Assembly: GCA_045636265.1 (NCBI GenBank)
Contig: JAZTXD010000137.1
Span: forward strand, 1-25,210
Origin: Flemingiibacterium sp045636265
GTDB taxonomy: Bacteria; Bacillota; Clostridia; Oscillospirales; CAG-272
Reading direction: 5' to 3'
DNA length: 25,210 nucleotides
Each line of letters begins with the position of its first letter. Positions within the stretch are counted from its first letter, which is position 1. The position numbers and the translations under genes were made by a program. Below the pieces are notes generated by a model. It was not told the origin of the DNA. It saw only the letters and a list, made by a program, of their open reading frames with translations, and did no database searches. Of the stretch, positions 1 through 9,182 are shown one piece after another.

Positions 1-40
1 TGCATAAAATGTAAATAATTTTATTAAATATGGCTCTGTA

Positions 41-69
41 TTGATTTACCGGGCAAACTATGGTAAAAT
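41..69 (+). promoter_or_regulatory. Sigma-A promoter for the rhomboid-like gene
   Basis: A -35 box TTGATT at 41-46 and a -10 box TAAAAT at 64-69 are separated by exactly 17 bases. TGG immediately upstream of the -10 gives an extended -10 (TGn). It lies 30 bases before the GTG start of the membrane protein at 100. Inferred from consensus only. Confidence 0.7.
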
Positions 70-99
70 AATGATATAAAGACCAAAAGGGGTGATACC

Positions 100-759
100 G
101 TGTACTACCGCCAGGGATTACTTGATAAGCTTGACCGAAAATTCGGTAAGCACGCAATTAAAAATCTGATGCTCATTCTTGTCGGCGCAATGGCTATTGT
201 GTGGATAATGGATGCCATGCTCATAGCATCAAGAGGGATAAGCCTGCGTTATGTGCTTTCGTTTGACCGAGCGGCTATTATGGCCGGCGAGGTGTGGCGT
301 GTGTTCACGTTCCTCTTCCTGCCGCCGTCCTCGGGAAGCGTAACTGTTATAATCTCGCTTTACTTCTATTATTTTATAGGTCAAACGCTTGAGGAGCGTT
401 GGGGCGCGTTCGGCTTTAACGCATACTATCTGCTCGGTGTGATAGGCGCCATTGCATCGGGATTTATCTCGGGATATGCCACGAACACATACTTAAATCT
501 CACGCTGTTCTTGGCGTATGCTTTGCTTTTCCCAAGGCATGAGCTGCGGTTGTTTTTCCTCATACCGATAGAGGCGCGCTGGTTTGCCGTGGCGGATGCT
601 ATACTTCTTCTTATCATGTTTATTGACGGCACATGGCCCATGCGCATTGCGCTTTTAGCGGCGCTTGTAAACCTTTTTATCTTCTTTACGCCGCATCTTA
701 TCGACTTTTTCAAGAGTTTATACAGAAGATATAAATGGAACCAAAAATTCAAGAAATAA
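100..759 (+). CDS. Rhomboid-fold multi-pass membrane protein, probably not a protease
   Basis: A 219-residue integral membrane protein with about six hydrophobic segments and a basic C-terminal tail (RRYKWNQKFKK). The layout resembles the rhomboid/Derlin superfamily: a first helix after a basic N-terminus, the segment GEVWRVFTFLF, which matches the 'qxWRlxTy.F' region after rhomboid helix 1, and YYFIGQTLEERWG in helix 2 (compare the conserved 'G..lE...G'). The catalytic GxSG serine motif and partner histidine are not visible: where GxSG would sit, the sequence reads TNTYLNLTLFLAYALLFP. It is therefore probably a pseudoprotease or membrane chaperone-like homologue, with partner unknown. The GTG start at 100 follows an AAAGGGGTGAT ribosome binding site. 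It has its own promoter and terminator, so it is transcribed separately from uvrBA. Confidence 0.7.
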   Translation: MYYRQGLLDKLDRKFGKHAIKNLMLILVGAMAIVWIMDAMLIASRGISLRYVLSFDRAAIMAGEVWRVFTFLFLPPSSGSVTVIISLYFYYFIGQTLEERWGAFGFNAYYLLGVIGAIASGFISGYATNTYLNLTLFLAYALLFPRHELRLFFLIPIEARWFAVADAILLLIMFIDGTWPMRIALLAALVNLFIFFTPHLIDFFKSLYRRYKWNQKFKK

Positions 760-765
760 GTACGT

Positions 766-797
766 CGGGGGAACAGATATTTTGTTCCCCCGTCTTT
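766..797 (+). terminator. Intrinsic terminator after the rhomboid-like gene
   Basis: A perfect 10-bp stem pairs CGGGGGAACA (766-775) with TGTTCCCCCG (783-792) around a 7-base loop. It is followed by a weak T-rich tail (TCTTTACATTT). The tail overlaps the -35 box of the uvrB promoter, so the two signals are packed together. Confidence 0.75.
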
Positions 798-823
798 ACA
801 TTTAAAATAATTTGTGATATACT
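795..823 (+). promoter_or_regulatory. Sigma-A promoter for uvrBA
   Basis: TTTACA (795-800) and TATACT (818-823) are separated by 17 bases, with TGA directly before the -10 (extended -10). The uvrB ATG is 33 bases downstream. No canonical LexA box (CGAAC-N4-GTTCG type) overlaps it, so SOS control is not evident from this sequence. Confidence 0.65.
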
Positions 824-856
824 GTATGTATGTAAAAAACTCCGAGAGGTGATATA

Positions 857-2842
<1,986 letters not shown>

Positions 2843-2861
2843 CCCTTTCAGGAGAAAATAA

Positions 2862-5699
2862 ATGGCAGATTTAACTATGCGCGGTGTGCGCGTACACAAT
2901 CTAAAGGATATAGATCTCACGATCCCGAGGGATAAATTCGTGGTGTTCACGGGACTTTCGGGCTCGGGTAAATCCTCGCTTGCGTTTGACACGATCTACG
3001 CCGAGGGACACCGCCGTTTCGTGGAATCGCTGTCGAGCTATGCGAGAATGTTTTTAGGTCAGCTTGACAAGCCTGACCTTGACTCGATCGAAGGACTCTC
3101 ACCGGCGATATCAATTGACCAGAAAACAACATCCAAAAATCCTCGCTCCACAGTCGGAACGGTGACGGAGATATACGATTACCTGCGACTTTTATATGCG
3201 CGTGTGGGCATACCCCACTGTCCGATATGCGGCAAGGAGATACGTCAGCAGACGGTTGACCAGATAATCGACCGCATAATGACGCTTCCCGAGGGAACAC
3301 GCTTTATGGTGCTTGCACCTATGGTACGCGGCAAAAAAGGTATGCACGAAAAGATTTTTGAGGATGCCAAAAAGAGCGGATACGTGCGTGTAAGAGTGGA
3401 CGGCTCGATGTATGACCTTGCCGAGGAGATAAAGCTTGACAAGAATATCAAGCATACCGTAGAAATCGTTGTTGACCGCCTTGTGAAGCGCGAGGATATG
3501 CGCTCACGTCTTGCGGACTCGGTTGAAACCGCGCTCGCTCTTGCAGAGGGCAATCTTTTGGTGTCTGTGGTTCTCCGTGAGGGAGAAGTGTTTGAGGGGG
3601 ATGCGGAGATGTCGTTCTCCCAAAGCTACGCCTGCGAGGAGCACGGTATCAGTATCGGTGAGCTGTCACCGAGAATGTTCTCGTTCAACAACCCGTTCGG
3701 CGCGTGTGAAAAGTGTGCCGGACTTGGTGAGATGCGTATAGTATCGGCAGAGAAGGTTGTGCCGGATAAATCGCTGTCACTCAAAGAGGGAGCTATCCAG
3801 GTTAACGGCTTCAAATCGCTCGACGAGCAGAGCTGGAACGGTCCGCTTTTTGAGGCGGTTGCGAAGAAGCACGGCTTTACGCTTGATATGCCGCTTGAAA
3901 AATATACCGACAAGCAGCTTCATATCCTGCTTTACGGCTCGGGTAACGACGTTTATGAGATTACTAGGTACTGGGAAGGCGTCGAGAAGCATCAGCGCGT
4001 AAAATTCGAGGGCGTTATAAACATAATCCAGTCGCGCTTTGAGCAGTCGCAGCACGAATATTACGAGGAATTTATCGAGGATATTCCATGCCCCGAATGT
4101 CACGGCAAGCGCCTTAACGCCAATTCACTTGCGGTGACAGTTGGCGGAATAAACATTGACGATTTTTGCCGCATGTCAGTTTCAAAGGCACTTGAGTTTG
4201 TAAACTCGCTCAAGTTTACCGAAATGGAAATGGCTATTGCGAAAGAAATAATAAAAGAAATCAAATCAAGACTGGGATTTCTCGAGAGCGTTGGACTTGA
4301 ATATCTCACTCTTTCGAGAAAAGCCGGTACACTTTCGGGCGGTGAGGCACAGCGAATACGCCTTGCCACACAGATAGGCTCCTCGCTTATGGGAGTGCTC
4401 TACATCCTTGACGAGCCGAGCATCGGACTTCATCAGCGCGACAACTCAAAGCTTATATCCACGCTCAAGCGTTTGCGCGATGCGGGAAACAGCCTTATCG
4501 TAGTCGAGCATGACGAGGAAACCATGGAGGCATCGGACTATATCGTGGACATCGGTCCGGGTGCCGGCATACACGGAGGCAGGATAGTTGCCGCCGGAAC
4601 TCCGGATGAGATTAAAAAGAACCCCGACTCCGTAACCGGTGCATATCTGTCCGGCCGCGAGAAGATTGAAGTTCCGGCTATTCGCCGCGCAGGAAACGGA
4701 AAGTTTGTAAAGGTTGTCGGAGCGAAGCAGAATAACCTTAAAGATGTGGATGTTACATTCCCGCTCGGACTTTTCTGCTGTGTAACGGGCGTTTCCGGCT
4801 CCGGAAAATCCTCGCTCGTAAACTCGATACTCTATCAGACACTCGCGCATGAGCTTAACCGCGCACATACTTATCCCGGAAAACACACACGCATTGAGGG
4901 CATAGAAAACCTTGACAAGATAATCGCCATTGACCAGAGCCCGATAGGACGCACGCCGCGCTCAAACCCTGCGACGTACACCGGACTTTTCACGGATATC
5001 CGTGAGCTTTTCGCCAAGACAACGGACGCGAAGATGCGCGGATACAGCTCGGGACGCTTCTCGTTCAACGTAAAGGGCGGACGCTGTGAGGCGTGTGAGG
5101 GCGACGGCGTTAAATGTATAGAGATGCACTTCTTGCCGGACGTTTACGTTACATGCGATGCGTGCAAGGGCAAGCGATACAACCGCGACACGCTTGAGGT
5201 TAAGTATAAGGGAAAGAACATTTCCGACGTGCTTGAGATGACGGTTGAGGAGGGACTTGAATTTTTCGGAAGCCTTCCAAGGCTTGCGCGCAAGCTGCAG
5301 ACGCTTTACGATGTGGGACTCGGATACATCAAGATAGGACAGTCCTCGACAACGCTTTCGGGCGGTGAGGCACAGCGTGTCAAGCTTGCAACGGAGCTTT
5401 CAAAGCGTTCAACGGGCAAGACGATATACATTCTCGACGAGCCGACCACGGGCCTTCACATGGCAGACGTTAAGAAGCTTATCGAAGTGCTCCAGCGGCT
5501 TGTGGATGCAGGAAATACGGTGCTCGTTATCGAGCATAATCTTGACATGATCAAAACTGCCGATTACATTATCGACCTCGGTCCCGAGGGCGGCGACGGC
5601 GGCGGTGAGGTTATCGCTACGGGCACTCCCGAAGAGGTCGCCGAGTGTGAGCGCTCGTACACGGGACAGTATCTCAAAAAGATACTCGGAAAGAAATAA
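2862..5699 (+). CDS. uvrA: Excinuclease ABC subunit UvrA
   Basis: UvrA is the dimeric ABC-type ATPase that scans DNA for distortions and hands damaged sites to UvrB. The protein has 945 residues, a typical length. It carries two complete ABC cassettes: Walker A GLSGSGKSS near residues 31-39 and GVSGSGKSS near 643-651, with ABC signatures LSGG at 491-494 and 832-835, each followed by EAQR. Walker B regions read ILDEP in both halves. Zinc-binding cysteines are present at CPIC (C120, C123), CEKCAG and the C-terminal CEACEGDG / CDACKGKR module. The ATG at 2862 has the ribosome binding site CAGGAGAAA. It is second in the operon with uvrB and ends at a strong terminator. Confidence 0.97.
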   Translation: MADLTMRGVRVHNLKDIDLTIPRDKFVVFTGLSGSGKSSLAFDTIYAEGHRRFVESLSSYARMFLGQLDKPDLDSIEGLSPAISIDQKTTSKNPRSTVGTVTEIYDYLRLLYARVGIPHCPICGKEIRQQTVDQIIDRIMTLPEGTRFMVLAPMVRGKKGMHEKIFEDAKKSGYVRVRVDGSMYDLAEEIKLDKNIKHTVEIVVDRLVKREDMRSRLADSVETALALAEGNLLVSVVLREGEVFEGDAEMSFSQSYACEEHGISIGELSPRMFSFNNPFGACEKCAGLGEMRIVSAEKVVPDKSLSLKEGAIQVNGFKSLDEQSWNGPLFEAVAKKHGFTLDMPLEKYTDKQLHILLYGSGNDVYEITRYWEGVEKHQRVKFEGVINIIQSRFEQSQHEYYEEFIEDIPCPECHGKRLNANSLAVTVGGINIDDFCRMSVSKALEFVNSLKFTEMEMAIAKEIIKEIKSRLGFLESVGLEYLTLSRKAGTLSGGEAQRIRLATQIGSSLMGVLYILDEPSIGLHQRDNSKLISTLKRLRDAGNSLIVVEHDEETMEASDYIVDIGPGAGIHGGRIVAAGTPDEIKKNPDSVTGAYLSGREKIEVPAIRRAGNGKFVKVVGAKQNNLKDVDVTFPLGLFCCVTGVSGSGKSSLVNSILYQTLAHELNRAHTYPGKHTRIEGIENLDKIIAIDQSPIGRTPRSNPATYTGLFTDIRELFAKTTDAKMRGYSSGRFSFNVKGGRCEACEGDGVKCIEMHFLPDVYVTCDACKGKRYNRDTLEVKYKGKNISDVLEMTVEEGLEFFGSLPRLARKLQTLYDVGLGYIKIGQSSTTLSGGEAQRVKLATELSKRSTGKTIYILDEPTTGLHMADVKKLIEVLQRLVDAGNTVLVIEHNLDMIKTADYIIDLGPEGGDGGGEVIATGTPEEVAECERSYTGQYLKKILGKK

Positions 5700-5703
5700 G
5701 ATA

Positions 5704-5743
5704 AAAAAGAAGCTTCTGTTTTTTGCAGGAGCTTCTTTTTGTT
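5704..5743 (+). terminator. Terminator after uvrA, probably bidirectional
   Basis: A 15-bp stem with one mismatch pairs 5704-5718 (A5-GAAGCTTCTG) with 5726-5740 (CAGGAGCTTC-T5) around a T-rich 7-base loop. The plus strand ends in a T run. The A run on the 5' side gives the minus strand a T run too, so it can serve both uvrA and the minus-strand gene ending at 5744. Confidence 0.9.
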
Positions 5744-5974
5744 TTACGCGCAAAGCAGATCCGAAAAGGCATCGTCAAGCTGCTCCGGCGAGAGGGACAG
5801 CATGTTGATAAGATCAACAAACCACTCTATCGCGTCGCGTGCGCGGAAGATGTCGGGGATTATGCGCTCGGGTGAGAGCGCACCTTTTTTATATACGGCA
5901 ATTCCCCATACGCGATGCATTGCTCCGGTTTCGTCAAAGGTTGTGCTGGCGTGAGTTGTGTAGAAGTACTTCAT
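5744..5974 (-). CDS. DUF6514-like small protein, copy 2
   Basis: A 76-residue soluble protein with no signal peptide or membrane segment. It resembles the short Clostridia proteins I associate with DUF6514: an N-terminal strand (MKYFYTTHA), a central 'hRVWGIAVYKKG' strand, then a helix ending with 'LINMLSLSPEQLDDAFSDLL'. It is a paralogue of the next gene upstream (6007-6237): both share TFDETGAMH / KTDEAGAVH, WGIAVY / YGIEAY, DIF, the helix with NMLsL, and LDD near the end. Function is unknown. The ATG is preceded by AAGGAG. It is 32 bases downstream of its paralogue and probably co-transcribed from the promoter at 6284-6312. The family name is from memory of the pattern, not a search. Confidence 0.75.
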   Translation of the reverse strand: MKYFYTTHASTTFDETGAMHRVWGIAVYKKGALSPERIIPDIFRARDAIEWFVDLINMLSLSPEQLDDAFSDLLCA

Positions 5975-6006
5975 TTTGTTTGCTCCTTATATAAAATTAA
6001 AATTGT

Positions 6007-6237
6007 TTATGCGTTAAGGGTATCGTAAACCACATCGTCAAGATGCTCGATGTCGAGTGCGAGCATGTTGCACGCAGATACAAAGCGCTCGGCGCTGGAG
6101 AGGTCTGTGAAAATGTCGTCGACTGTGCGCTTTGGAATGTCGCTGCCTTCTTCATAGGCTTCTATGCCGTAAACTGTGTGCACAGCTCCTGCTTCGTCTG
6201 TTTTCTTCGTTTTGGTGAGCTTGTAGATGTAGTTCAT
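6007..6237 (-). CDS. DUF6514-like small protein, copy 1
   Basis: A 76-residue protein, first gene of a two-gene paralogous cluster. The conserved pattern is DEAGAVHTVYGIEAYEEG, followed by VDDIFTDLSSAERFVSACN and LDIEHLDDVVYDTL. This closely matches the 'YGIacY..G...DIStdr..ve.lv..CN...L...HL.DVVeDfL' pattern seen in DUF6514-type Clostridia proteins. It is acidic and cytosolic. The ATG follows AGGGGTATGAA. Copy 2 keeps the length exactly but has diverged in about half its residues, so the duplication is not recent. Role unknown; no nearby gene suggests a function. Confidence 0.78.
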   Translation of the reverse strand: MNYIYKLTKTKKTDEAGAVHTVYGIEAYEEGSDIPKRTVDDIFTDLSSAERFVSACNMLALDIEHLDDVVYDTLNA

Positions 6238-6283
6238 TTCATACCCCTAAATGTAAAATATTGAGAAAAATGTCAGTAAATAT

Positions 6284-6312
6284 ATGATACTACAAATTGC
6301 TGTAAAAATCAA
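6284..6312 (-). promoter_or_regulatory. Promoter for the DUF6514-like pair
   Basis: Read on the minus strand, TTGATT (6312-6307) and TATCAT (6289-6284) are 17 bases apart. The start codon at 6237 is 46 bases downstream of the -10. Confidence 0.6.
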
Positions 6313-6373
6313 TAGAAATAGTAAAAACTGTATATAGTTTCGTGGGCGCAAATCGACACTTTTGACATGATTG

Positions 6374-6432
6374 CATAAAAAATAAGCCGTAATATGTCGA
6401 AATCTACATTTTCAGACATATTACAGCTTATT
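6374..6432 (-). terminator. Long-stem terminator after the SleB-like gene
   Basis: An 18-bp inverted repeat with one mismatch pairs 6415-6432 with 6381-6398. On the minus strand the second arm runs straight into T6 (complement of the A run at 6376-6382). It lies 52 bases after the stop of the hydrolase gene. The arms are unusually long and AT-rich for a terminator. Confidence 0.75.
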
Positions 6433-6484
6433 AGATTGTATGGAAATACTGGAAAAAACAGGATGCTGTCAAAATTCGCTTAAA

Positions 6485-7297
6485 TCAGGAATAAAACGCA
6501 TGATTTCCCACCGTTGTGAGGTACGGGCGGTTTGCCGGCACCCAGAAGTTGGTGGCGAGGGAAGGGTTAAGGAAGTAGAGCGCGTTTTTTGATAAATAGT
6601 AGGAATCAAGACAGAGCTTCGCGGCGATGATGCTCTCCTCGCTTGGCGTGTTATATATAGTGCCGTTTGCGGTCGGTGTGAACTGAACGCCGTAGTTGCG
6701 GTCAAATATTACGCCGTATATCGAATTCGGGAACTCACTGCTGGCTACGCGGTTTAGTATAACATTGCCCACAAGGATTTTTCCCGCCATAGGCTCTCCT
6801 ATCGCTTCTGCGCTTATAATTCGCGAAAGCCAATATACAGCATCGGAGTCATAGAACTGATCACCGGGGAGGATCTTCTTGTCACTTGAATAGAGGTCAA
6901 CCGAGCGTGTATCGCTCTGCCATACGAGGTCGGTGCTATATGCCTTGGCGAGTGAGCGGATCGGTACATACAGCATACCGCTTACAACGATACTGTCGCT
7001 TCCGCCGAAATAGCGGCCTTCTGCTTCGATGTAGCAGTTACCGCTTCGGGCACTTATAGAAGCAAACGGCGAAACGGAGCGCATATCCTCGGGGGAGCCG
7101 GTGACAGTTGCACTTCCGCCGGACAGTGCTTCATTTGCCTTATCAAACGGTACGTATGTAGTCGAACCGATTAACAGTGCGCCCATTTCTGTGTCGGCGC
7201 CGTTTATGCGGACAGGGATCGACTCATGAGCCGAAATGCCGACGGTGAAAAGTGCGGCACAGAGAAGCGCCGAGAGTATAATACGTAATTTTTTCAT
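6485..7297 (-). CDS. Secreted SleB-family cell-wall hydrolase with N-terminal stalk domain
   Basis: A 270-residue exported protein. A signal peptide (MKKLRIILSALLCAALFTVGISA) is followed at about 25-140 by a copper-amine-oxidase-N-like 'stalk' module (ING...YVP, GMLYVPIRSLAKAY, WQSDTRSVDLY) that probably binds the cell wall. The C-terminal half (about 150-270) is a Hydrolase_2/SleB fold: LSRIISAEAIGEP carries the presumed catalytic glutamate E164, followed by GNVILNRV and FPNSIYGVIFDRNYGVQF. SleB-type enzymes cleave the muramic-delta-lactam-containing spore cortex during germination; some relatives act on ordinary peptidoglycan. The spoIIIA genes later in the window fit a spore former, but a vegetative role is not excluded. 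The ATG has a strong AAGGAGG site. No clear promoter is visible between it and the repeat element upstream. Confidence 0.88.
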   Translation of the reverse strand: MKKLRIILSALLCAALFTVGISAHESIPVRINGADTEMGALLIGSTTYVPFDKANEALSGGSATVTGSPEDMRSVSPFASISARSGNCYIEAEGRYFGGSDSIVVSGMLYVPIRSLAKAYSTDLVWQSDTRSVDLYSSDKKILPGDQFYDSDAVYWLSRIISAEAIGEPMAGKILVGNVILNRVASSEFPNSIYGVIFDRNYGVQFTPTANGTIYNTPSEESIIAAKLCLDSYYLSKNALYFLNPSLATNFWVPANRPYLTTVGNHAFYS

Positions 7298-7362
7298 TTT
7301 AGCCTCCTTTTTGAAATAAAACTCCCAAATTCTTTTTGTGTGCTTGATGCTGAGTTCGGTGC

Positions 7363-7482
7363 AAAGCCTCCCTTGTGTAAAGGGAGGTGCCCCGAAGGGG
7401 CGGAGGGATTGTCCTAAAACAGCCGAGACAACCCCTCAGTCATCCTATCGGATGACAGCTCCCCTTGCACAGGGGAGCCTTT
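7363..7482. repeat. 120-bp palindromic MITE-like element
   Basis: Imperfect terminal inverted repeats of about 27 bases start with AAAGCCTCCC at 7363 and, on the other strand, AAAGGCTCCC from 7482. Each arm is itself a hairpin: CCTCCCTT/AAGGGAGG (7367-7374/7380-7387) and GCTCCCC/GGGGAGC (7458-7464/7472-7478). The interior holds two more perfect hairpins: GCCCC-GAA-GGGGC (7389-7401) and GTCATCC-TATC-GGATGAC (7439-7456). The arm and interior motifs match a dispersed element I recognise from gut Clostridia genomes (established knowledge, not searched). There is no ORF worth calling. The rest of the 7298-7632 gap holds only the hydrolase 5' region and the proS terminator. Confidence 0.8.
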
Positions 7483-7523
7483 CAGTGCACTGTATATCTG
7501 GAAACACAAAATCAAATTGGGAC

Positions 7524-7560
7524 AAATAAAAAACGTGTGCGGCAGTGTTTACCGCACACG
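7524..7560 (-). terminator. proS terminator
   Basis: A perfect 9-bp stem pairs CGTGTGCGG (7534-7542) with CCGCACACG (7552-7560). On the minus strand it is followed by T6-A-T3. It lies 72 bases beyond the proS stop codon. Confidence 0.88.
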
Positions 7561-7632
7561 TATATTTTATCATAAAAGAGGGAAGATTTCAACGCACAAT
7601 ATATGGCATGGAAACTAGGGGAAATCTTGCCA

Positions 7633-9075
7633 TCAATATGCCTTGCCCCAGTAAACGAGATGCTTTGCTTCCTTGCCGCAGCATACGCACTTGCTGCCGA
7701 TGGGAGTCTGGTCAAGCGGCATGCAGCGAGAGCCAACGCCGGTTACTTCCTTAACCTTGTCCTCACACTCGGGATCGCCGCACCACATTGCGCGAACAAA
7801 TCCGTCGCCGTTCTCTGCGAGCTTCTGTGTGATCTCGTCCATGGTTTCGCAGTTGTAGGTGCGCTTTTCGCGGTTTTCGAGAGCCTTCTCGTAAAGACCG
7901 TCGCGTACAGCCTGAAGCTTTTCAGCTGCAGCTGCTTCGAGGTTTTCAAGGCTTACGAACGTCTTTTCTCTGTTGTGACGGGTAACGATTACGCACTGAT
8001 TTGCTTCCATATCGCGAGGACCGATCTCGATACGTACCGGAACCCCCTTCATTTCGTATTCAGCGAATTTCCATCCGGGCGAGTTGTCGGAAGCATCAAG
8101 CTTTACGCGGATGCCGGCAGCCTTAAGCCTGTCTGCGATAGAGGTTGCAGCCTCGATAACACCTTCCTTGTGTGCCGATACGGGAATAACAACTACCTGA
8201 ATCGGAGCAACCGCAGGCGGCAGGATAAGACCGCTATCGTCGCCGTGAGTCATGATGATACCGCCGATCATACGGGTGGTAACGCCCCAGGAAGTCTGGA
8301 ACGGATGAACTATCTTGTTTTCCTTATCGGTGTATGTGATATCGAACGCCTTTGCAAAACCGTCGCCGAAGTAGTGGGATGTACCTGCCTGGAGTGCCTT
8401 ACCGTCGTGCATGAGTGCTTCGATTGCGTATGTGTCCTCCGCGCCTGCGAACTTGTCGCTGGGGGTCTTCGCGCCCTTGATTACCGGAATTGCGAGATCC
8501 TTTTCGTGGAAGTCAGCGTAAACGTTGAGCATCTGTACGGTTTCCGCGCGTGCTTCCTCAGCGGTTGCATGCATGGTGTGTCCCTCCTGCCAGAGGAACT
8601 CACGGGAACGAAGGAAGGGACGTGTGGTCTTCTCCCAACGAACAACCGAGCACCACTGATTGTAGAGCTTGGGCAGATCGCGGTAGGAACGGATGATGTT
8701 AGCGTAGTGCTCGCAGAAAAGTGTTTCCGATGTGGGGCGTACGCACATGCGCTCGGTGAGCTTTTCGCTGCCGCCGTGGGTTACCCATGCAACCTCGGGA
8801 GCGAATCCCTCAACGTGATCCTTTTCCTTCTGGAGAAGGGATTCGGGAATGAACATAGGCATGTATACATTCTCGTGACCGAGCTCTTTGAAGCGAGTAT
8901 CCAGATTTTTCTGGATAAGCTCCCAGATAGCATATCCGTAGCGACGGATGATCATGCAGCCCTTAACGCTTGAATAGTCGATAAGGTCTGCCTTCTTACA
9001 AATATCGGTGTACCATTGAGCAAAATCCACGTCCATCGAGGTTATCGCTTCAACGAGTTTCTTATCGTTTGCCAT
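7633..9075 (-). CDS. proS: Prolyl-tRNA synthetase, archaeal/eukaryotic-type with C-terminal zinc domain
   Basis: Charges tRNA-Pro with proline. The 480-residue class II synthetase has the short ProS architecture: no editing (INS) insertion between motifs 2 and 3. Visible are RPTSET and motif 2 (VVRWEKTTRPFLRSREFLW), the proline pocket (HYFGDGFAKAF), motif 3 (GVTTRMIGG), an anticodon-binding domain (VVVIPVSAHKEG onward), and the extra C-terminal domain with four cysteines in two pairs (CGDPEC, CVCCGK) ending in the family-typical terminal tyrosine (YWGKAY). The ATG at 9075 is chosen because AAAGGAA lies at correct spacing. An upstream in-frame TTG at 9105 only translates the ribosome binding site. 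It is monocistronic, with a perfect promoter and its own terminator. Misacylated Ala-tRNA-Pro would need a separate trans-editing protein, not seen here. Confidence 0.97.
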   Translation of the reverse strand: MANDKKLVEAITSMDVDFAQWYTDICKKADLIDYSSVKGCMIIRRYGYAIWELIQKNLDTRFKELGHENVYMPMFIPESLLQKEKDHVEGFAPEVAWVTHGGSEKLTERMCVRPTSETLFCEHYANIIRSYRDLPKLYNQWCSVVRWEKTTRPFLRSREFLWQEGHTMHATAEEARAETVQMLNVYADFHEKDLAIPVIKGAKTPSDKFAGAEDTYAIEALMHDGKALQAGTSHYFGDGFAKAFDITYTDKENKIVHPFQTSWGVTTRMIGGIIMTHGDDSGLILPPAVAPIQVVVIPVSAHKEGVIEAATSIADRLKAAGIRVKLDASDNSPGWKFAEYEMKGVPVRIEIGPRDMEANQCVIVTRHNREKTFVSLENLEAAAAEKLQAVRDGLYEKALENREKRTYNCETMDEITQKLAENGDGFVRAMWCGDPECEDKVKEVTGVGSRCMPLDQTPIGSKCVCCGKEAKHLVYWGKAY

Positions 9076-9118
9076 TTTTATATTCCTTTCATTATACGTG
9101 TTCAAGGTTATACATTAT

Positions 9119-9147
9119 ATTATAACGCGAAAAATCTGCCGTGTCAA
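9119..9147 (-). promoter_or_regulatory. Perfect-consensus sigma-A promoter for proS
   Basis: On the minus strand TTGACA (9147-9142) and TATAAT (9124-9119) are separated by exactly 17 bases: a 12/12 match. The leader to the ATG at 9075 is short (about 35-40 bases), which leaves no room for a T-box riboswitch. Confidence 0.9.
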
Positions 9148-9182
9148 TAGCTGGGAGAAATTTTACCGTCTCTGATGTATCT

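Noticed and set aside
766..792. GGGGAACA...TGTTCCCC upstream of uvrB as a LexA/SOS box
   Set aside because: The GAAC and GTTC halves are nine bases apart instead of four, and the palindrome is fully explained as the stem of the preceding gene's terminator.
7338..7529. A 63-codon plus-strand open frame in the intergenic region
   Set aside because: It is made largely of the palindromic repeat element, with no ribosome binding site.
7603..8973. A 456-codon open frame on the plus strand opposite proS
   Set aside because: It lies antisense to a clear ProS gene, has a cysteine-rich unlikely composition, no ribosome binding site and no recognisable domain. It is a shadow of proS codon bias.
9076..9105. 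A ten-residue N-terminal extension of ProS from a TTG codon
   Set aside because: Those codons contain the ribosome binding site of the ATG at 9075 and the extension has no family counterpart.
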